Shown here piece after piece: positions 1 through 9,983 of a stretch of DNA of 64,000 nucleotides. The stretch is from contig NZ_FQLF01000002.1 of NCBI RefSeq assembly GCF_900120175.1, positions 1,798,001 to 1,862,000 of the forward strand, written 5' to 3'. Both the position numbers and the translations under genes were made by a program. Every line of letters starts with the position of its first letter. The stretch's first letter is position 1. The notes beneath the pieces are model-generated. The model was not told where the DNA came from and did not search any database. It saw only the letters and a program-made list of their open reading frames with translations. The DNA comes from Oceanicoccus sp. KOV_DT_Chl (GTDB taxonomy: Bacteria > Pseudomonadota > Gammaproteobacteria > Pseudomonadales > Dasaniaceae).

Positions 1-174
1 ACCCATGGCATCAACTTCGTTGTTGCTATGCGCTAACGTCCAGGTACCCGCTTCCAATATTTCGGTAGTACCATCAGTGTGCACCCGCTCAACATTTTCA
101 GTCAACTTACCATAAGTCATATTGGTAAGGTGGTGCTTGATATAGCCTTCAGTGGTAAGAGTGTCACCTGCCAT
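1..174 (-). CDS. atpB: ATP synthase F0 subunit a, N-terminal part (cut by window edge)
   Basis: The minus strand from position 174 reads MAGDTLTTEGYIKHHLTN and continues through ...WTLAHSNNEVDAMG to the window edge. This is the N-terminus of the membrane subunit a of F1F0 ATP synthase as found in Pseudomonas-type bacteria; the proton-channel helices lie outside the window. The start is the only ATG and follows atpI by about 70 bases in the same direction, as in the usual atpI-atpB-atpE order. About 58 codons are visible. The identification rests on the conserved YIKHHLTN/WTLAHS region and on the neighbour. Confidence 0.88.
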   Translation of the reverse strand, partial: MAGDTLTTEGYIKHHLTNMTYGKLTENVERVHTDGTTEILEAGTWTLAHSNNEVDAMG

Positions 175-246
175 CTGTTAGAAACCTGTAATAGCGATTA
201 AAAGCAATTCCATCAAATTTTTTTGCGCTTACTTTTTGAACGGCTA

Positions 247-657
247 CTAGCGTTTAAAAAAGCGCAGTGCCAATATCCAATTCAGCACCATCATAAATAT
301 ATAAGCCAGAAAAATAACAACCACATTAATCGGTCTCAACAGAGCAAACGTGCCCGCGAACAATAATGTGGTAAAAACAAACTTTCCTGCTTCGCCCCGA
401 TAAAATGACCGGGTTACTTCACTTGCCGCTTTAGCCCCGGAAAAACGAAAGGCCCAGCTGGCAAAATACGCATTAGGCGCTAAACAAATCAACCCACCCA
501 CCAATGTTGATAACGCCGCGGTGTGATCTACCAATAATATGCCCGCCGATAACATCAGCAGTACAAACAACTGCAGGGCAAATACTCGCAACAGAGGAGG
601 TTTGTTTAGCTGGGCACCAGTTTGATGGCTGGATGCAGTTATTTTAGGTAACTGCAT
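247..657 (-). CDS. atpI: ATP synthase subunit I (AtpI)
   Basis: A 136-residue hydrophobic protein with about four predicted membrane segments (roughly residues 24-44, 48-68, 92-108 and 110-130) and a short polar N-terminus. The family is encoded first in the atp operon and is thought to help assemble the c-ring or supply Mg2+; it is not a structural ATP synthase subunit. Position directly upstream of atpB and downstream of parB supports the call. The sequence is poorly conserved in this family, so context carries much of the weight. The start ATG is the natural one at the left of the 257-base gap before parB. Confidence 0.85.
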   Translation of the reverse strand: MQLPKITASSHQTGAQLNKPPLLRVFALQLFVLLMLSAGILLVDHTAALSTLVGGLICLAPNAYFASWAFRFSGAKAASEVTRSFYRGEAGKFVFTTLLFAGTFALLRPINVVVIFLAYIFMMVLNWILALRFFKR

Positions 658-914
658 TGCGACACTCCCACTGATTTTACACCGGCTTAACGCCTATTTA
701 AGCGGGGCGCATTATAGGGATAATAAGGACGGTATTCAACAGAATTGTCCTTATTATCGATTAATATTTGGCTGCTTATTATCTGTAGTTCGTTGCAGAA
801 ACCCCGAAATTAACCGCCTTTTTGTTATAAATGGTCTATTTAGTGTCCACGAACTTTTAAACTACTAGATAATGTGTTTCCAATGAGAATAAGGCGGCTG
901 TTATGACCTGATGG

Positions 915-1811
915 TTACTTGATGTGACTAAGGATGCCGTCCAGCTCATTTAAATTGTTATATTTTAAAACCAACTTCCCACTACCTTTAGCGCTGTGCT
1001 GGATAGTAATCGGCACCCCGACCTTTTCTGAAAGCTGTTGCTGCAGGTTTTTAATATCAGGATCTATTTGTTTTTGGGCCTTCGCCTTGGGTGAATCCAT
1101 TTCAGCCAATAACGTTCTGACCAGAGCCTCGGTTTGGCGCACAGAAAAACCCTTGCTAACCACAGTGGATGCCGCTTGAGATTGGTGCTCAGCAGGTAAA
1201 CCTAGCAAGGCCTTGGCATGCCCCATCTCAAGGTCACCATGCTCCAACATGCGCTGTACATCGTCTCGTAAAGACATTAATCGCAATAAATTAGTCACTG
1301 AAGCACGGGATTTACCCACAGCGTCTGCAATTTGCTGATGGGTTAATTCAAATTCTTGCTGCAACCTGGATAGCGCTAACGCTTCTTCCATGGGATTTAA
1401 GTCTTCACGCTGGATATTTTCAATCAACGCCATGGCGATTGCAGCTTCGTCAGGCACGTGCCGGATAACCGCCGGAATCATGTCTATACCTGCTAGCTGG
1501 GTAGCCCGCCAGCGCCGCTCACCAGCAATAATCTCGTATTTATCGGCACTGATGGGCCGAACTACTATCGGCTGCATAACCCCCTGGGCTTTGATGCTTG
1601 CTGCTAATTCTTCCAGGGCTTCAGGGTGCATGTCACGACGTGGTTGATATTTACCCCGCTGAATAATATCGACCGGCAGTTTGCGCAACTCACCATCATT
1701 GTTGTCTGCACTCGCCGCTTCAGAAGTATCCTCGGTTGTAGTAGCCGACGCTTTGCCAGCACTTAAAAGTGCATCCAGACCTCGTCCTAAACCGCGTTTT
1801 TTTGCCGCCAT
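915..1811 (-). CDS. parB: Chromosome-partitioning protein ParB
   Basis: A CTP-dependent DNA clamp that loads at parS and, with ParA, segregates the origin region. The protein begins MAAKKRGLGRGLDALL, the standard ParB N-terminus. The ParB box GERRWRAT sits near residue 98 and a helix-turn-helix (LTHQQIADAVGKSRASVTN) near residue 158; the C-terminal dimerisation region follows. About 298 residues, normal for the family. An upstream in-frame ATG at 1826 would add MIGIT and is less likely. It lies just downstream of parA in the same direction, and its probable binding sites are the two 16-bp palindromes inside recF at 13488 and 14118. Confidence 0.96.
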   Translation of the reverse strand: MAAKKRGLGRGLDALLSAGKASATTTEDTSEAASADNNDGELRKLPVDIIQRGKYQPRRDMHPEALEELAASIKAQGVMQPIVVRPISADKYEIIAGERRWRATQLAGIDMIPAVIRHVPDEAAIAMALIENIQREDLNPMEEALALSRLQQEFELTHQQIADAVGKSRASVTNLLRLMSLRDDVQRMLEHGDLEMGHAKALLGLPAEHQSQAASTVVSKGFSVRQTEALVRTLLAEMDSPKAKAQKQIDPDIKNLQQQLSEKVGVPITIQHSAKGSGKLVLKYNNLNELDGILSHIK

Positions 1812-1930
1812 GGTGATTCCAATCAAATAATTAAATGTTGCTAATTTCGGGTATCTTAACGCTAAGAGACGTTAAAAATATAGTCTGTGGGGAAAGCAGC
1901 GATAAATAGAAATAATCTGAGTGAGATAAC

Positions 1931-2694
1931 CTAGTCCGCACGACGCAACATCTCCCCTGCCAATGCCAGGTATGACATAGCTCCTTTGGACTGTTTATCG
2001 TAGTGCAACACAGGCAAACCATGACTGGGTGCTTCGGCTAAACGAATATTACGGGGATAACCGTGCGATATACTTTATCGCCAAAATGCTCTGTCAGTTG
2101 TTTGGATACATCCATGGTTAAGCTGTTGCGTGGGTCATACATGGTGCGCAGCAAACCTTCTATCTCCAGCTTGGGGTTCAATACCTGCTGTATTTGATTA
2201 ATGGTATCCAACAGTGCTGACAAACCTTCCAGTGCATAATATTCGCACTGCATTGGAATCATCACCCCGTGGGCTGCTGCCAGTGCATTCACTGTCAACA
2301 TATTCAGTGAAGGGGGACAATCGATAATAATAAAATCGTATTCAGCCCGCTCTATCGCCAGCGCATCACGTAGACGGAATTCTTTACCTTCAATATTTAA
2401 TAACTCAACTTCAGCCGCAGTAACATCTGCATTAGAAGGAACAATATCATAACCACAATTTGCAGCATTAACGCTGACTTCCGCAATGGGTACATCATGC
2501 ACTAAAACATCATATAAGCTGTGTTCAACATTATTTTTATCAATGCCACTTCCCATAGTGGCATTGCCTTGGGGATCCAAATCTATCAATAATACTTTTT
2601 TCTTGGTAGCCGCTAATGATGCAGATAAATTGACACAGGTGGTGGTTTTACCCACACCACCTTTTTGATTGGTGACTGCAATGATTCTGCCCAA
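1931..2694 (-). CDS. parA: Chromosome-partitioning ATPase ParA (one-base frameshift in this sequence)
   Basis: A deviant Walker ATPase that moves ParB-parS complexes over the nucleoid. The N-terminus carries QKGGVGKTT (residues 10-18) and a Walker A' [10 protein letters not shown] near residue 38. The frame is open from 2694 to a stop at 2038, but the family's C-terminal sequence ([12 protein letters not shown]... ending GEMLRRAD) continues in another frame to a stop at 1931. Adding one C to the CCCC run (minus strand) at 2053-2056 joins the two parts into 254 residues, the usual length. I infer a sequencing or consensus error. It is followed at once by parB and preceded by rsmG. Confidence 0.93.
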
Positions 2695-2739
2695 CGATCT
2701 AACCCTTTAATGTTATGAAACGTTTGTGATTAGTGGTGA

Positions 2740-3384
2740 TTATGATCTGTTTTGGCTAATCACAAGTAGATGTCGCTCTGCGGTTTCCCCTGGAACGGTT
2801 AACGCATGACAAGCCTCGACATTATAGGCTTTTGACAATTCACTCAACTGTTTTAATTCTTGTTCAGGATAAAGGCCCTTCATAGCATAAAACAAACCAT
2901 CATCGGCTAGTAACTGCTGACTGCCTTGAACCATATCGGCCAATGTGGCAAATGCTCGAGAAATAACCCCATCAAATAACACTTCCGGATGAAACTGTTC
3001 TACCCGACAATTATGAATAGTAACATTGGTCAATGATAACTCAGCTTTAACCTGAACTAAAAAACGCGTTTTTTTGCCGTTACTATCCAGTAAATCAAAT
3101 TCCCTTTGCGGAAAAATAATTGCCAATATAATTCCCGGTAAACCAGCACCGGCACCAACATCTATAAATCGCTGACCATCTAAAAACTTACCAATACTTA
3201 AGCTATCTAACAAATGACGTGGAATCATTGCTAATGGATCGCGAACAGCAGTTAAGTTATATGCCTTGTTCCACTTTATTAGTAGTTGATGATAATCTAA
3301 CAGTTTATCTATGTTGCTATCTGGAATATCCAGTGCTAACTGTTTAATACCATCGACTAATTGCTCGTGATAAGTGTTATCCAA
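2740..3384 (-). CDS. rsmG: 16S rRNA (guanine-527-N7) methyltransferase RsmG
   Basis: A 214-residue SAM-dependent methyltransferase of the GidB family that modifies G527 in the 530 loop of 16S rRNA. The SAM-binding motif DVGAGAGLPGI is visible near residues 76-86, preceded by the family segment NLTAVRDP...RHLLDSL. Length is typical. It sits 29 bases after mnmG and 45 bases before parA in one direction, the widely conserved mnmG-rsmG-parA-parB order. Confidence 0.96.
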   Translation of the reverse strand: MDNTYHEQLVDGIKQLALDIPDSNIDKLLDYHQLLIKWNKAYNLTAVRDPLAMIPRHLLDSLSIGKFLDGQRFIDVGAGAGLPGIILAIIFPQREFDLLDSNGKKTRFLVQVKAELSLTNVTIHNCRVEQFHPEVLFDGVISRAFATLADMVQGSQQLLADDGLFYAMKGLYPEQELKQLSELSKAYNVEACHALTVPGETAERHLLVISQNRS

Positions 3385-3413
3385 AATATTCTGCTTTAAT
3401 GTTTCGCTTATTA

Positions 3414-5312
3414 TTAAGCATTAGATACTTTCTTTTCCAATGCGCCGTGCTTTTTTAAAAAAATGAGTAATATCGATATTGCCGCTGGAGTTACCCCTGG
3501 TACACGAGCGGCTCTTGCGAGTGTGTCAGGTTTGGCCTCACCTAATTTTTGTTTTACCTCATTAGATAAACCCTCTACCACGCTGTAATTAAAGTCGGTA
3601 GGCAAGGTAGTATTTTCATAACGACGCAAGCGCGCTATATCATCTGATTGCCGATCGATATAGCCGGAATATTTAATTTGTATTTCAACCTGATCAGCAA
3701 CTTGTGGATTATCAGTAGCACTACCTTTTACATTTGCCACGTCACTGTAATTCACACCGGGACGCTTTAATAAATCCAATAAACTGTATTCCCGGGAAAT
3801 TGGTTTCTCAATCAATGCATCAACAATTTTTGCTTCTGCTGTATTTGGCTGAATCCATGTTGATGAAAGCCGCTGTAATTCTTTTTCTATTCCTTCACGC
3901 TTATTAACAAAGCTCTGCCAGCGATCATCATCAACCAAACCAAATTCACGTCCTTTTTCAGTCAGTCGTAAATCAGCGTTATCTTCGCGTAATAATAATC
4001 GATACTCTGCCCGGGACGTAAACATACGATAGGGTTCCATCGTTCCCATACTAATTAAATCATCGACCATTACGCCAATATAGGCTTCATCACGGCGGGG
4101 ACACCAGGATTCTTTTCCTTGCACTTGCAATGCAGCATTGATACCAGCCAACAAGCCCTGTGCTGCTGCCTCTTCATACCCGGTAGTACCATTAATTTGG
4201 CCAGCAAAAAATAAACCTTTAATAAATTTTGTTTCCAGCGAGTGTTTTAAATCTCTGGGATCAAAATAATCATATTCAATCGCATAACCAGGGCGGGAAA
4301 TATGCGCGTTTTCAAATCCCTTTATTGAACGTACTAATGCGAACTGGATATCAAAGGGTAGGCTTGTTGAAATACCGTTGGGGTATAGTTCGTGAGTACG
4401 CAAACCTTCGGGCTCAATAAAAACCTGGTGCGAGTTTTTATCGGCAAAGCGATGAATCTTATCCTCAACCGATGGACAGTAACGCGGCCCGGTCCCCTCA
4501 ATCGTTTTACTCTGTGCATACATAGGTGAACGATCCAAACCACTGCGAATTATATCGTGGGTATGTTCGTTGGTGTGGGTAATCCAGCAACAAACCTGCT
4601 CAGGATGTTGTTCAACTGAACCCATAAACGACATCACTGGTTCCGGTTTATCGCCCCACTGTTTTTCCAGCTGACTAAAATCTACCGAGCGGGAATCAAT
4701 CCGTGGTGGTGTACCCGTTTTTAATCGATCAACTCGAAATGGCAACTCTCGCAAACGATGAGCCAAAGCAATGGATGGCGGATCACCAGCACGTCCACCA
4801 CTGTGATTATCCATACCGATATGAATTTTTCCGCCTAAAAAGGTCCCGGTTGATAACACCACTGTCGAAGCATAAAACTTCAAACCCATTTGGGTGACAG
4901 CACCGATAATTTGATCGTTCTCCACAATCAAATCGTCCACACCTTGCTGAAAAATACTTAGGTTGGGTTGGTTCTCTAAAATATCCCGAATGGCTGCTTT
5001 GTAGAGTGCACGATCTGCTTGTGCGCGAGTGGCTCTTACGGCGGGGCCTTTGCGAGCGTTAAGCGTTCGAAATTGGATACCGCCTAAGTCGGTAGCCTTA
5101 GCCATAGCACCGCCCAGGGCATCAATTTCTTTAACCAGGTGGCTTTTGCCAATCCCACCAATAGCTGGGTTGCAGGACATCTGTCCCAGAGTTTCAATAT
5201 TGTGACTCAGCAATAATGTTTTGCAGCCCATACGGGCTGCAGCTAAACAAGCCTCGGTACCGGCATGGCCACCACCAATCACAATGACATCAAAACGCTC
5301 TGGATAATCCAC
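3414..5312 (-). CDS. mnmG: tRNA uridine-34 carboxymethylaminomethyl-modifying FAD enzyme MnmG
   Basis: A 632-residue FAD- and NADH-binding protein that works with MnmE to put the cmnm5 group on U34 of certain tRNAs. The N-terminal dinucleotide-binding motif [10 protein letters not shown] is at residues 12-21. The catalytic cysteine region [14 protein letters not shown] is present, as is [10 protein letters not shown]. Length matches the family (about 630). It is the first gene of the minus-strand mnmG-rsmG-parA-parB run, and the region upstream of it (5313-5889) holds an AT-rich tract and DnaA boxes, as at E. coli oriC. Confidence 0.97.
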   Translation of the reverse strand: MDYPERFDVIVIGGGHAGTEACLAAARMGCKTLLLSHNIETLGQMSCNPAIGGIGKSHLVKEIDALGGAMAKATDLGGIQFRTLNARKGPAVRATRAQADRALYKAAIRDILENQPNLSIFQQGVDDLIVENDQIIGAVTQMGLKFYASTVVLSTGTFLGGKIHIGMDNHSGGRAGDPPSIALAHRLRELPFRVDRLKTGTPPRIDSRSVDFSQLEKQWGDKPEPVMSFMGSVEQHPEQVCCWITHTNEHTHDIIRSGLDRSPMYAQSKTIEGTGPRYCPSVEDKIHRFADKNSHQVFIEPEGLRTHELYPNGISTSLPFDIQFALVRSIKGFENAHISRPGYAIEYDYFDPRDLKHSLETKFIKGLFFAGQINGTTGYEEAAAQGLLAGINAALQVQGKESWCPRRDEAYIGVMVDDLISMGTMEPYRMFTSRAEYRLLLREDNADLRLTEKGREFGLVDDDRWQSFVNKREGIEKELQRLSSTWIQPNTAEAKIVDALIEKPISREYSLLDLLKRPGVNYSDVANVKGSATDNPQVADQVEIQIKYSGYIDRQSDDIARLRRYENTTLPTDFNYSVVEGLSNEVKQKLGEAKPDTLARAARVPGVTPAAISILLIFLKKHGALEKKVSNA

Positions 5313-5889
5313 AACAACCTCAAATACGGGTAAATACGAAAAGGGCGGCGATTATAAAGCAGTGATGGGCAGGTAGAAAGCGAATGGTGAAAATATAATC
5401 AGGAGAGGTAATAGATATTTAATCGAAATTTTCTCTTATTTTTATTTAAATAGATAATTAAGTTATTAAATAATATATATGTATATAGATTAGTTATTGT
5501 TATAACTATTGGCATCTTAATTTCTGTGGTTAACTTAAATAAATTCTTATTTATCAACAGTTTAGTTTACTTATAACTACATCGATAACAGCTGTTTTAA
5601 CTGAGTGGAAGCTTGGGACACACCGTGGATAAATAGCTGCTTTATCCACAAGAAGTTTTGGACGCTGATTAAGGTAGTGTTTTATGCAGGGCCGGCTAAG
5701 AGGTTGTCAGGGGCTTATGTTCAGGGTTATCCACAGCTATTTATCGTTCAGGAGCTAGTAGTTATAGTTAATGATCTTTGTGAATAACATGCTGTAAAAG
5801 TAGTGGATAAGCTTGTTATAAGGTAGGGGGAATTCGGTATAGCTCGGCTGGAGGTAGAATTGAGTGTGGTTAAGCTTGGTTTTGGGCAC
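5313..5889. other. oriC-like intergenic region between mnmG and mnmE: DnaA boxes, AT-rich tract, IHF-like site
   Basis: Five DnaA-box-like 9-mers lie in the right half: perfect TTATCCACA at 5642-5650 and 5727-5735, TGTGAATAA at 5779-5787 (matches TTATNCACA on the minus strand), and one-mismatch versions at 5624-5632 and 5802-5810. To the left, 5395-5580 is extremely AT-rich and could serve as the unwinding element. A perfect match to the IHF consensus (TATCAACAGTTTA) is at 5552-5564. No gene is visible. This is the place of oriC in E. coli (beside mnmG). A similar cluster exists at 10068-10301, so which one fires, or whether both do, cannot be decided from sequence alone. Confidence 0.6.
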
Positions 5890-7284
5890 TTATTTACCAA
5901 TACAAAAACTGGAAAAAATTTCTCCTAATAAATCATCAGGGGTGAACTCGCCGGTGATTTCACTTAGTGCATTTTGACATTGACGCAAATCTTCTGCCAA
6001 TAACTCTCCTGCACCATGAGATTCTAGCTGCTCCTGCCCTGCTGACAGGGCTGACTGAGCTTGTTCCAGTGATACCAAATGCCGACGTCTAGCGGTAAAC
6101 CCACCTTCGCCTGCGCCGTTAAATCCCATACAATTTTTAAGGTGCTCAGTGAGTATCTCGATACCTTCTCCGGCTTTAGCTGAAAGCTGGATCAATGGGA
6201 TTTCTGCATTGTGTATCGCAGCTGTCTTGCCAATTAAATCGCATTTATTGTGAATAATAGTAATATTTGAGAGTGTAGAAAGTTGGTTGCTTAGCTCTGA
6301 ACCTAAATCCAGACTTAATTTAGCAGGGTCTGTTTCCTGACTTTGGCTGCTGTCTACGACAAATAAGATACGATCAGCTTTTTCAATTTCAGTCCAGGCT
6401 CGTTTAATTCCCTCCTGTTCAACTATATCCGGGCTCTCGCGTAGACCAGCCGTATCAATAATATGTAAGGGCATACCATCTATTTGTATCTGTTCACGAA
6501 GCACGTCGCGGGTAGTACCTTCAACTGCGGTTACTATTGCACTTTCACGCCCTGACAGGGCGTTGAGCAAACTGGATTTACCCGCATTGGGCTTACCGGC
6601 AATTACAACCGTCATGCCTTCTTGTAATAATGTACCCTGTTTGGCTTCAACAAAAACCTGCTGCAATTTTTGTATTATAACATTGAGGTCGTTAGCGACT
6701 TTGCCATCAGCTAAAAAATCAATTTCTTCTTCTGGAAAATCAATCGCAGCCTCTACATAAACACGCAGTTGAATAACGGCCTCGACTAGACTTGTAATCT
6801 TTTTACTGAATTCTCCCTGTAGTGATCTAAATGCATTTCTAGCGGCTTGTTCGGAAACGCTATTAATTAAATCTGATATCGCTTCAGCTTGTGCCAAGTC
6901 AATTTTATTATTTAAAAAAGCACGTTCAGAAAATTCACCCGGTCGAGCTAAGCGTGCACCGCACTGAATAACTTCTTTTAAAAGAATATCGAGTAAGACA
7001 GGACCACCATGGGCTTGTAGCTCTAAAATATCCTCACCGGTAAACGAGTGTGGGCCAGGAAAAAAGAGACTGATGCCGTTATCAATTGGTGATCTTTCAA
7101 CAGCGTTAGATGGCGTTTCAATTGGAAGAAAAGAGCCGTATTGAGCGTAGCGAGGTTTTAAATCTTTACCAGTAATAGCTTTAGCAATGGTTTTAACATT
7201 GGGCCCTGATACCCGAATAATGCCTACACCGCCCCGTCCTGGCGCGGTAGCTATAGCTGCAATCGTATCGGTATCTAGAACCAT
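5890..7284 (-). CDS. mnmE: tRNA modification GTPase MnmE
   Basis: A 464-residue G protein, partner of MnmG in U34 modification. The N-terminal formyl-THF-binding domain starts with [21 protein letters not shown]. The G domain is complete: GKPNAGKSS (G1), GTTRD (G2), DTAGLR (G3) and HNKCD (G4). The protein ends in the invariant FCIGK whose cysteine is needed for activity. A few residues longer than the E. coli protein but otherwise standard. It lies 27 bases downstream of yidC. Confidence 0.97.
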   Translation of the reverse strand: MVLDTDTIAAIATAPGRGGVGIIRVSGPNVKTIAKAITGKDLKPRYAQYGSFLPIETPSNAVERSPIDNGISLFFPGPHSFTGEDILELQAHGGPVLLDILLKEVIQCGARLARPGEFSERAFLNNKIDLAQAEAISDLINSVSEQAARNAFRSLQGEFSKKITSLVEAVIQLRVYVEAAIDFPEEEIDFLADGKVANDLNVIIQKLQQVFVEAKQGTLLQEGMTVVIAGKPNAGKSSLLNALSGRESAIVTAVEGTTRDVLREQIQIDGMPLHIIDTAGLRESPDIVEQEGIKRAWTEIEKADRILFVVDSSQSQETDPAKLSLDLGSELSNQLSTLSNITIIHNKCDLIGKTAAIHNAEIPLIQLSAKAGEGIEILTEHLKNCMGFNGAGEGGFTARRRHLVSLEQAQSALSAGQEQLESHGAGELLAEDLRQCQNALSEITGEFTPDDLLGEIFSSFCIGK

Positions 7285-7311
7285 TTAGTTTATGACGCCC
7301 AACGGCTAGGT

Positions 7312-9021
7312 TTAGGCAGTTCCCTCAATGCGTTTAGTAATAATATATTGCTGCACAATGGATAAGGTATTGTTTACTACCCAGTACAATACTAAACCTG
7401 CAGGGAAGAACAAGAAAAAGAACGTGAACATCACTGGCATCCACTGCATGACTTTTGCCTGCATTGGATCAGGTGGTGGTGGGTTGAGCTTCTGCTGGAT
7501 AAACATTGAAACCCCCATAATTAACGGCAAGATAAAATAGGGATCCATTACCGATAAATCTTTAATGTAACCAATAAAAGGAGCATGACGTAATTCTACG
7601 CTTTCCATTAATACCCAGTAGAGAGAAATAAACACTGGCATTTGAACCAGAATAGGCAAACAACCACCGAGAGGATTGATTTTTTCCTTCTTGTAAAGTG
7701 CCATCATTTCTTGTGATTGCTTTTGTTTGTCATCGGCATAGCGTTCACGAATTGAAACAAGCTTTGGTTGCACTTTGCGCATATTAGCCATGGATGTATA
7801 AGCTTTGGCATTTAACTGAAAGAATGCCGCTTTGACCAAAACAGTTACCGCAATAATGGCGAAGCCCCAGTTACCTAAATAACCGTTCAATTTTGTCAGC
7901 AACCAAAATAGTGGTTGTGCAATCCACCATAAAATTCCGTAATCAACAGTAAGCTCCAATCCTGCTGAAATAGTTTCTAAACGGTATTGATCTTTTGGGC
8001 CGGTATACAGCTGCGATGTTATTTCACCGCGGCCACCAGGCTCCACGGTTAGTTGTGGGCTAGTAAACCGTACAATATTCGCCTCATCTTTAGCTTTAAG
8101 CATTGAATAACTATGTGTTTGTGAAGCATCAGGAATCCAGGCACTGGTGAAATAATGTTGAACAATAGCTACCCAACCACCTTCGATATTTTGTTTCGGA
8201 AATTCTTTGTCAGCAATGTCATCAAAACTTATTTTTTTATAGGGTTCTTCCGGTAAGTGAATAGCTGCACCTAAATAAGGTGCCATACCCATACCGGAAG
8301 AGTCCGCAGAAGGGTCTGCAGTATTATCACGCTTTAATTGCCCAAACATTCCGGCAGTCCATGGTTGGCTGCTATTATTTTCAATTAAATACTTCACACC
8401 AATAACATATTCACCGCGTTTGAATATAAAACGTTTGGTAATGGTGACATCCTGTTGTTGAAATATTAAATCTACGAATAATTCGTCATCACCGTCTTTT
8501 AAATTATATTCTTTGGCATTAGTTGTATATTGTGCCCTGCCTTTACTGGTATCAATGCCATTGGTACCTATTAAGCCGCTCTGGGCAACATAAGTCCGAA
8601 GATTGGATTGTTCCAGCATTGTAAAAGGTACATCAGGGTTATCTATTTTGGCATAGTATTTTTTTAATGCCGCAAAAACGATATCACCACCCAGGGTATT
8701 TATTTCTACTTCCAGTGCATCAGTATGAATACGAACACTGTTGATGTTAATTTGTGGTTTTTCTTCATTTGAACTTGTAACGCTTTCGATAGTAGGAATA
8801 TCTGCTGTGCTCGGAATAGAGTCAACTTGATTATTTACCATCATCGCATTTGAGTCTGCAATTTGAGCGCTGGAGTTGTTAGCTGATTGATTAGTTTGTT
8901 GCTGATATGCGGCTACAACATCTTGTCCACTTCTATCTTCTTTAAACTGAACCCATTCAGTTAACAACATAAAAGATAAAGCGGCGATAGAACCAATAAG
9001 TAAATAGCGTTGGAAATCCAT
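7312..9021 (-). CDS. yidC: Membrane protein insertase YidC
   Basis: The start at 9021 gives MDFQRYLLIGSIAALSF, the canonical N-terminal membrane anchor; an ORF running further upstream to 9132 is only the overlapping yidD region in another frame. The 569-residue protein has the N-terminal transmembrane segment, a large periplasmic domain (roughly residues 60-340) and the conserved C-terminal five-helix insertase core (from LFWLLTKLNGYLGNWG to LYWVVNNTLSIVQQYI). It inserts proteins into the inner membrane, alone or with SecYEG. The order rpmH-rnpA-yidD-yidC-mnmE is conserved. Confidence 0.97.
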   Translation of the reverse strand: MDFQRYLLIGSIAALSFMLLTEWVQFKEDRSGQDVVAAYQQQTNQSANNSSAQIADSNAMMVNNQVDSIPSTADIPTIESVTSSNEEKPQININSVRIHTDALEVEINTLGGDIVFAALKKYYAKIDNPDVPFTMLEQSNLRTYVAQSGLIGTNGIDTSKGRAQYTTNAKEYNLKDGDDELFVDLIFQQQDVTITKRFIFKRGEYVIGVKYLIENNSSQPWTAGMFGQLKRDNTADPSADSSGMGMAPYLGAAIHLPEEPYKKISFDDIADKEFPKQNIEGGWVAIVQHYFTSAWIPDASQTHSYSMLKAKDEANIVRFTSPQLTVEPGGRGEITSQLYTGPKDQYRLETISAGLELTVDYGILWWIAQPLFWLLTKLNGYLGNWGFAIIAVTVLVKAAFFQLNAKAYTSMANMRKVQPKLVSIRERYADDKQKQSQEMMALYKKEKINPLGGCLPILVQMPVFISLYWVLMESVELRHAPFIGYIKDLSVMDPYFILPLIMGVSMFIQQKLNPPPPDPMQAKVMQWMPVMFTFFFLFFPAGLVLYWVVNNTLSIVQQYIITKRIEGTA

Positions 9022-9023
9022 AA

Positions 9024-9268
9024 TTAGTGTGCTGTATGCTCGTGTTGATCTAAGGGTTTTTCCGGTACAGGATCGAAACCACCGGGATGAAACGGGTGGC
9101 AGCGCAACAAGCGTGTTGTCGCAAGCCAGCAACCTTTTAAAACGCCATGTTGTTCGATAGCTTGAATAGCATAGCTGGAACAGCTGGGTGGAAGCGGCAG
9201 GATTGCGCCATAAATGGGCTAATCAATAACCGGTAACCTTTAATCAAGCTTATGAATAATCGGCGCAT
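9024..9268 (-). CDS. yidD: Membrane protein insertion efficiency factor YidD (one-base frameshift in this sequence)
   Basis: Translation from the ATG at 9268 gives [19 protein letters not shown] and then AQSCRFHP, the YidD signature. The frame breaks at the GGG run 9186-9188; adding one base there restores [14 protein letters not shown] and then [19 protein letters not shown], ending ...DQHEHTAH at 9024. The rebuilt protein is 81 residues, normal for the family. It sits 26 bases after rnpA and 2 bases before yidC. The break fits the homopolymer-deletion pattern seen through this window and is probably not biological. Confidence 0.9.
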
Positions 9269-9294
9269 GGTTCGCCTTTAAGAGGTTTAAGAAA

Positions 9295-9681
9295 TCAGGA
9301 TTGAGCTTTTTTAGCTGCTTTCTTTTTTAGTTGTAACCAAAGCTGGTTAAACAATTGGTGTAAATCACTGTTATCCAGTTGATCTAACCCCCGTCGTGCT
9401 AATACAACAATATCGACTCCACCGAGTTGGTATTGTTGCAACCTGAAACTTTCTCTAATGATGCGCTTGATTCTGTTACGTTGAGTAGCCAAGCGTACAT
9501 TTTTTTTTGCTATTACCAAGCCTAATCTAGGTCTGGTACCTGTCTTGTTGAGTCTCGCTAATAATAAAGTATTTTTACTTGAAACTTTTATTTGAGCGTC
9601 ATCAAAAACAGCTTTATAAGCATTAGCATCTAACAACCTTAATGACTTATTAAACGTTAAGTCTAAAGGAGGATTATCCAC
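9295..9681 (-). CDS. rnpA: Ribonuclease P protein component
   Basis: A 128-residue basic protein that helps the RNase P RNA cut the 5' leader of pre-tRNAs. The family signature RNRIKRIIRESFR is near residue 70, preceded by RPRLGLVIAKKNVRLA. It lies between rpmH (36 bases upstream) and yidD, the usual place. The C-terminus is lysine-rich (LKKKAAKKAQS). Confidence 0.95.
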   Translation of the reverse strand: MDNPPLDLTFNKSLRLLDANAYKAVFDDAQIKVSSKNTLLLARLNKTGTRPRLGLVIAKKNVRLATQRNRIKRIIRESFRLQQYQLGGVDIVVLARRGLDQLDNSDLHQLFNQLWLQLKKKAAKKAQS

Positions 9682-9717
9682 AGGAGTCCATGAGTTAGGT
9701 GTAATGCTTATAAAAAA

Positions 9718-9852
9718 TTAAGCGGCTAGTTTCTTACGGCCTTTGGCACGGCGGCGATTAATAACAGCGCGACCATTTTTAGTTGCCATACGAGCACGGA
9801 AACCGTGAGTGCGAGCACGCTTTAATACGCTGGGTTGAAATGTTCTTTTCAT
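9718..9852 (-). CDS. rpmH: 50S ribosomal protein L34
   Basis: A 44-residue protein reading [18 protein letters not shown] and ending [12 protein letters not shown], which is ribosomal protein L34. The start ATG is at 9850-9852 and the stop at 9718-9720. It is the first gene of the minus-strand rpmH-rnpA-yidD-yidC-mnmE run and is served by the strong promoter at 9955-9983. Confidence 0.98.
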   Translation of the reverse strand: MKRTFQPSVLKRARTHGFRARMATKNGRAVINRRRAKGRKKLAA

Positions 9853-9954
9853 GACAAAACTTCCAATTAAATCTAATAAATCGAGCGGGGCCTGTTATTA
9901 CTTGAATAGCTGCATTAACACAGTACAAAAGTTGACCCTTTTCAAGGACCGCGC

Positions 9955-9983
9955 ATTCTAGAGAATTTGCGCGTTAATATCAA
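9955..9983 (-). promoter_or_regulatory. Sigma-70-type promoter for the rpmH operon
   Basis: On the minus strand TTGATA (9978-9983) is followed after exactly 17 bases by TAGAAT (9955-9960), a near-consensus sigma-70 promoter. The leader to the rpmH start would be about 95 bases. The promoter lies within the rpmH-dnaA intergenic region, close to the DnaA boxes. Confidence 0.7.

Noticed and set aside
1454-1468. Palindrome around CACGTG (GGCACGTGCC) in parB as a third parS
   Set aside because: The outer arms do not match TGTTNCACGTGNAACA, only the core hexamer does. It also falls inside a conserved codon context, so it is most likely chance.
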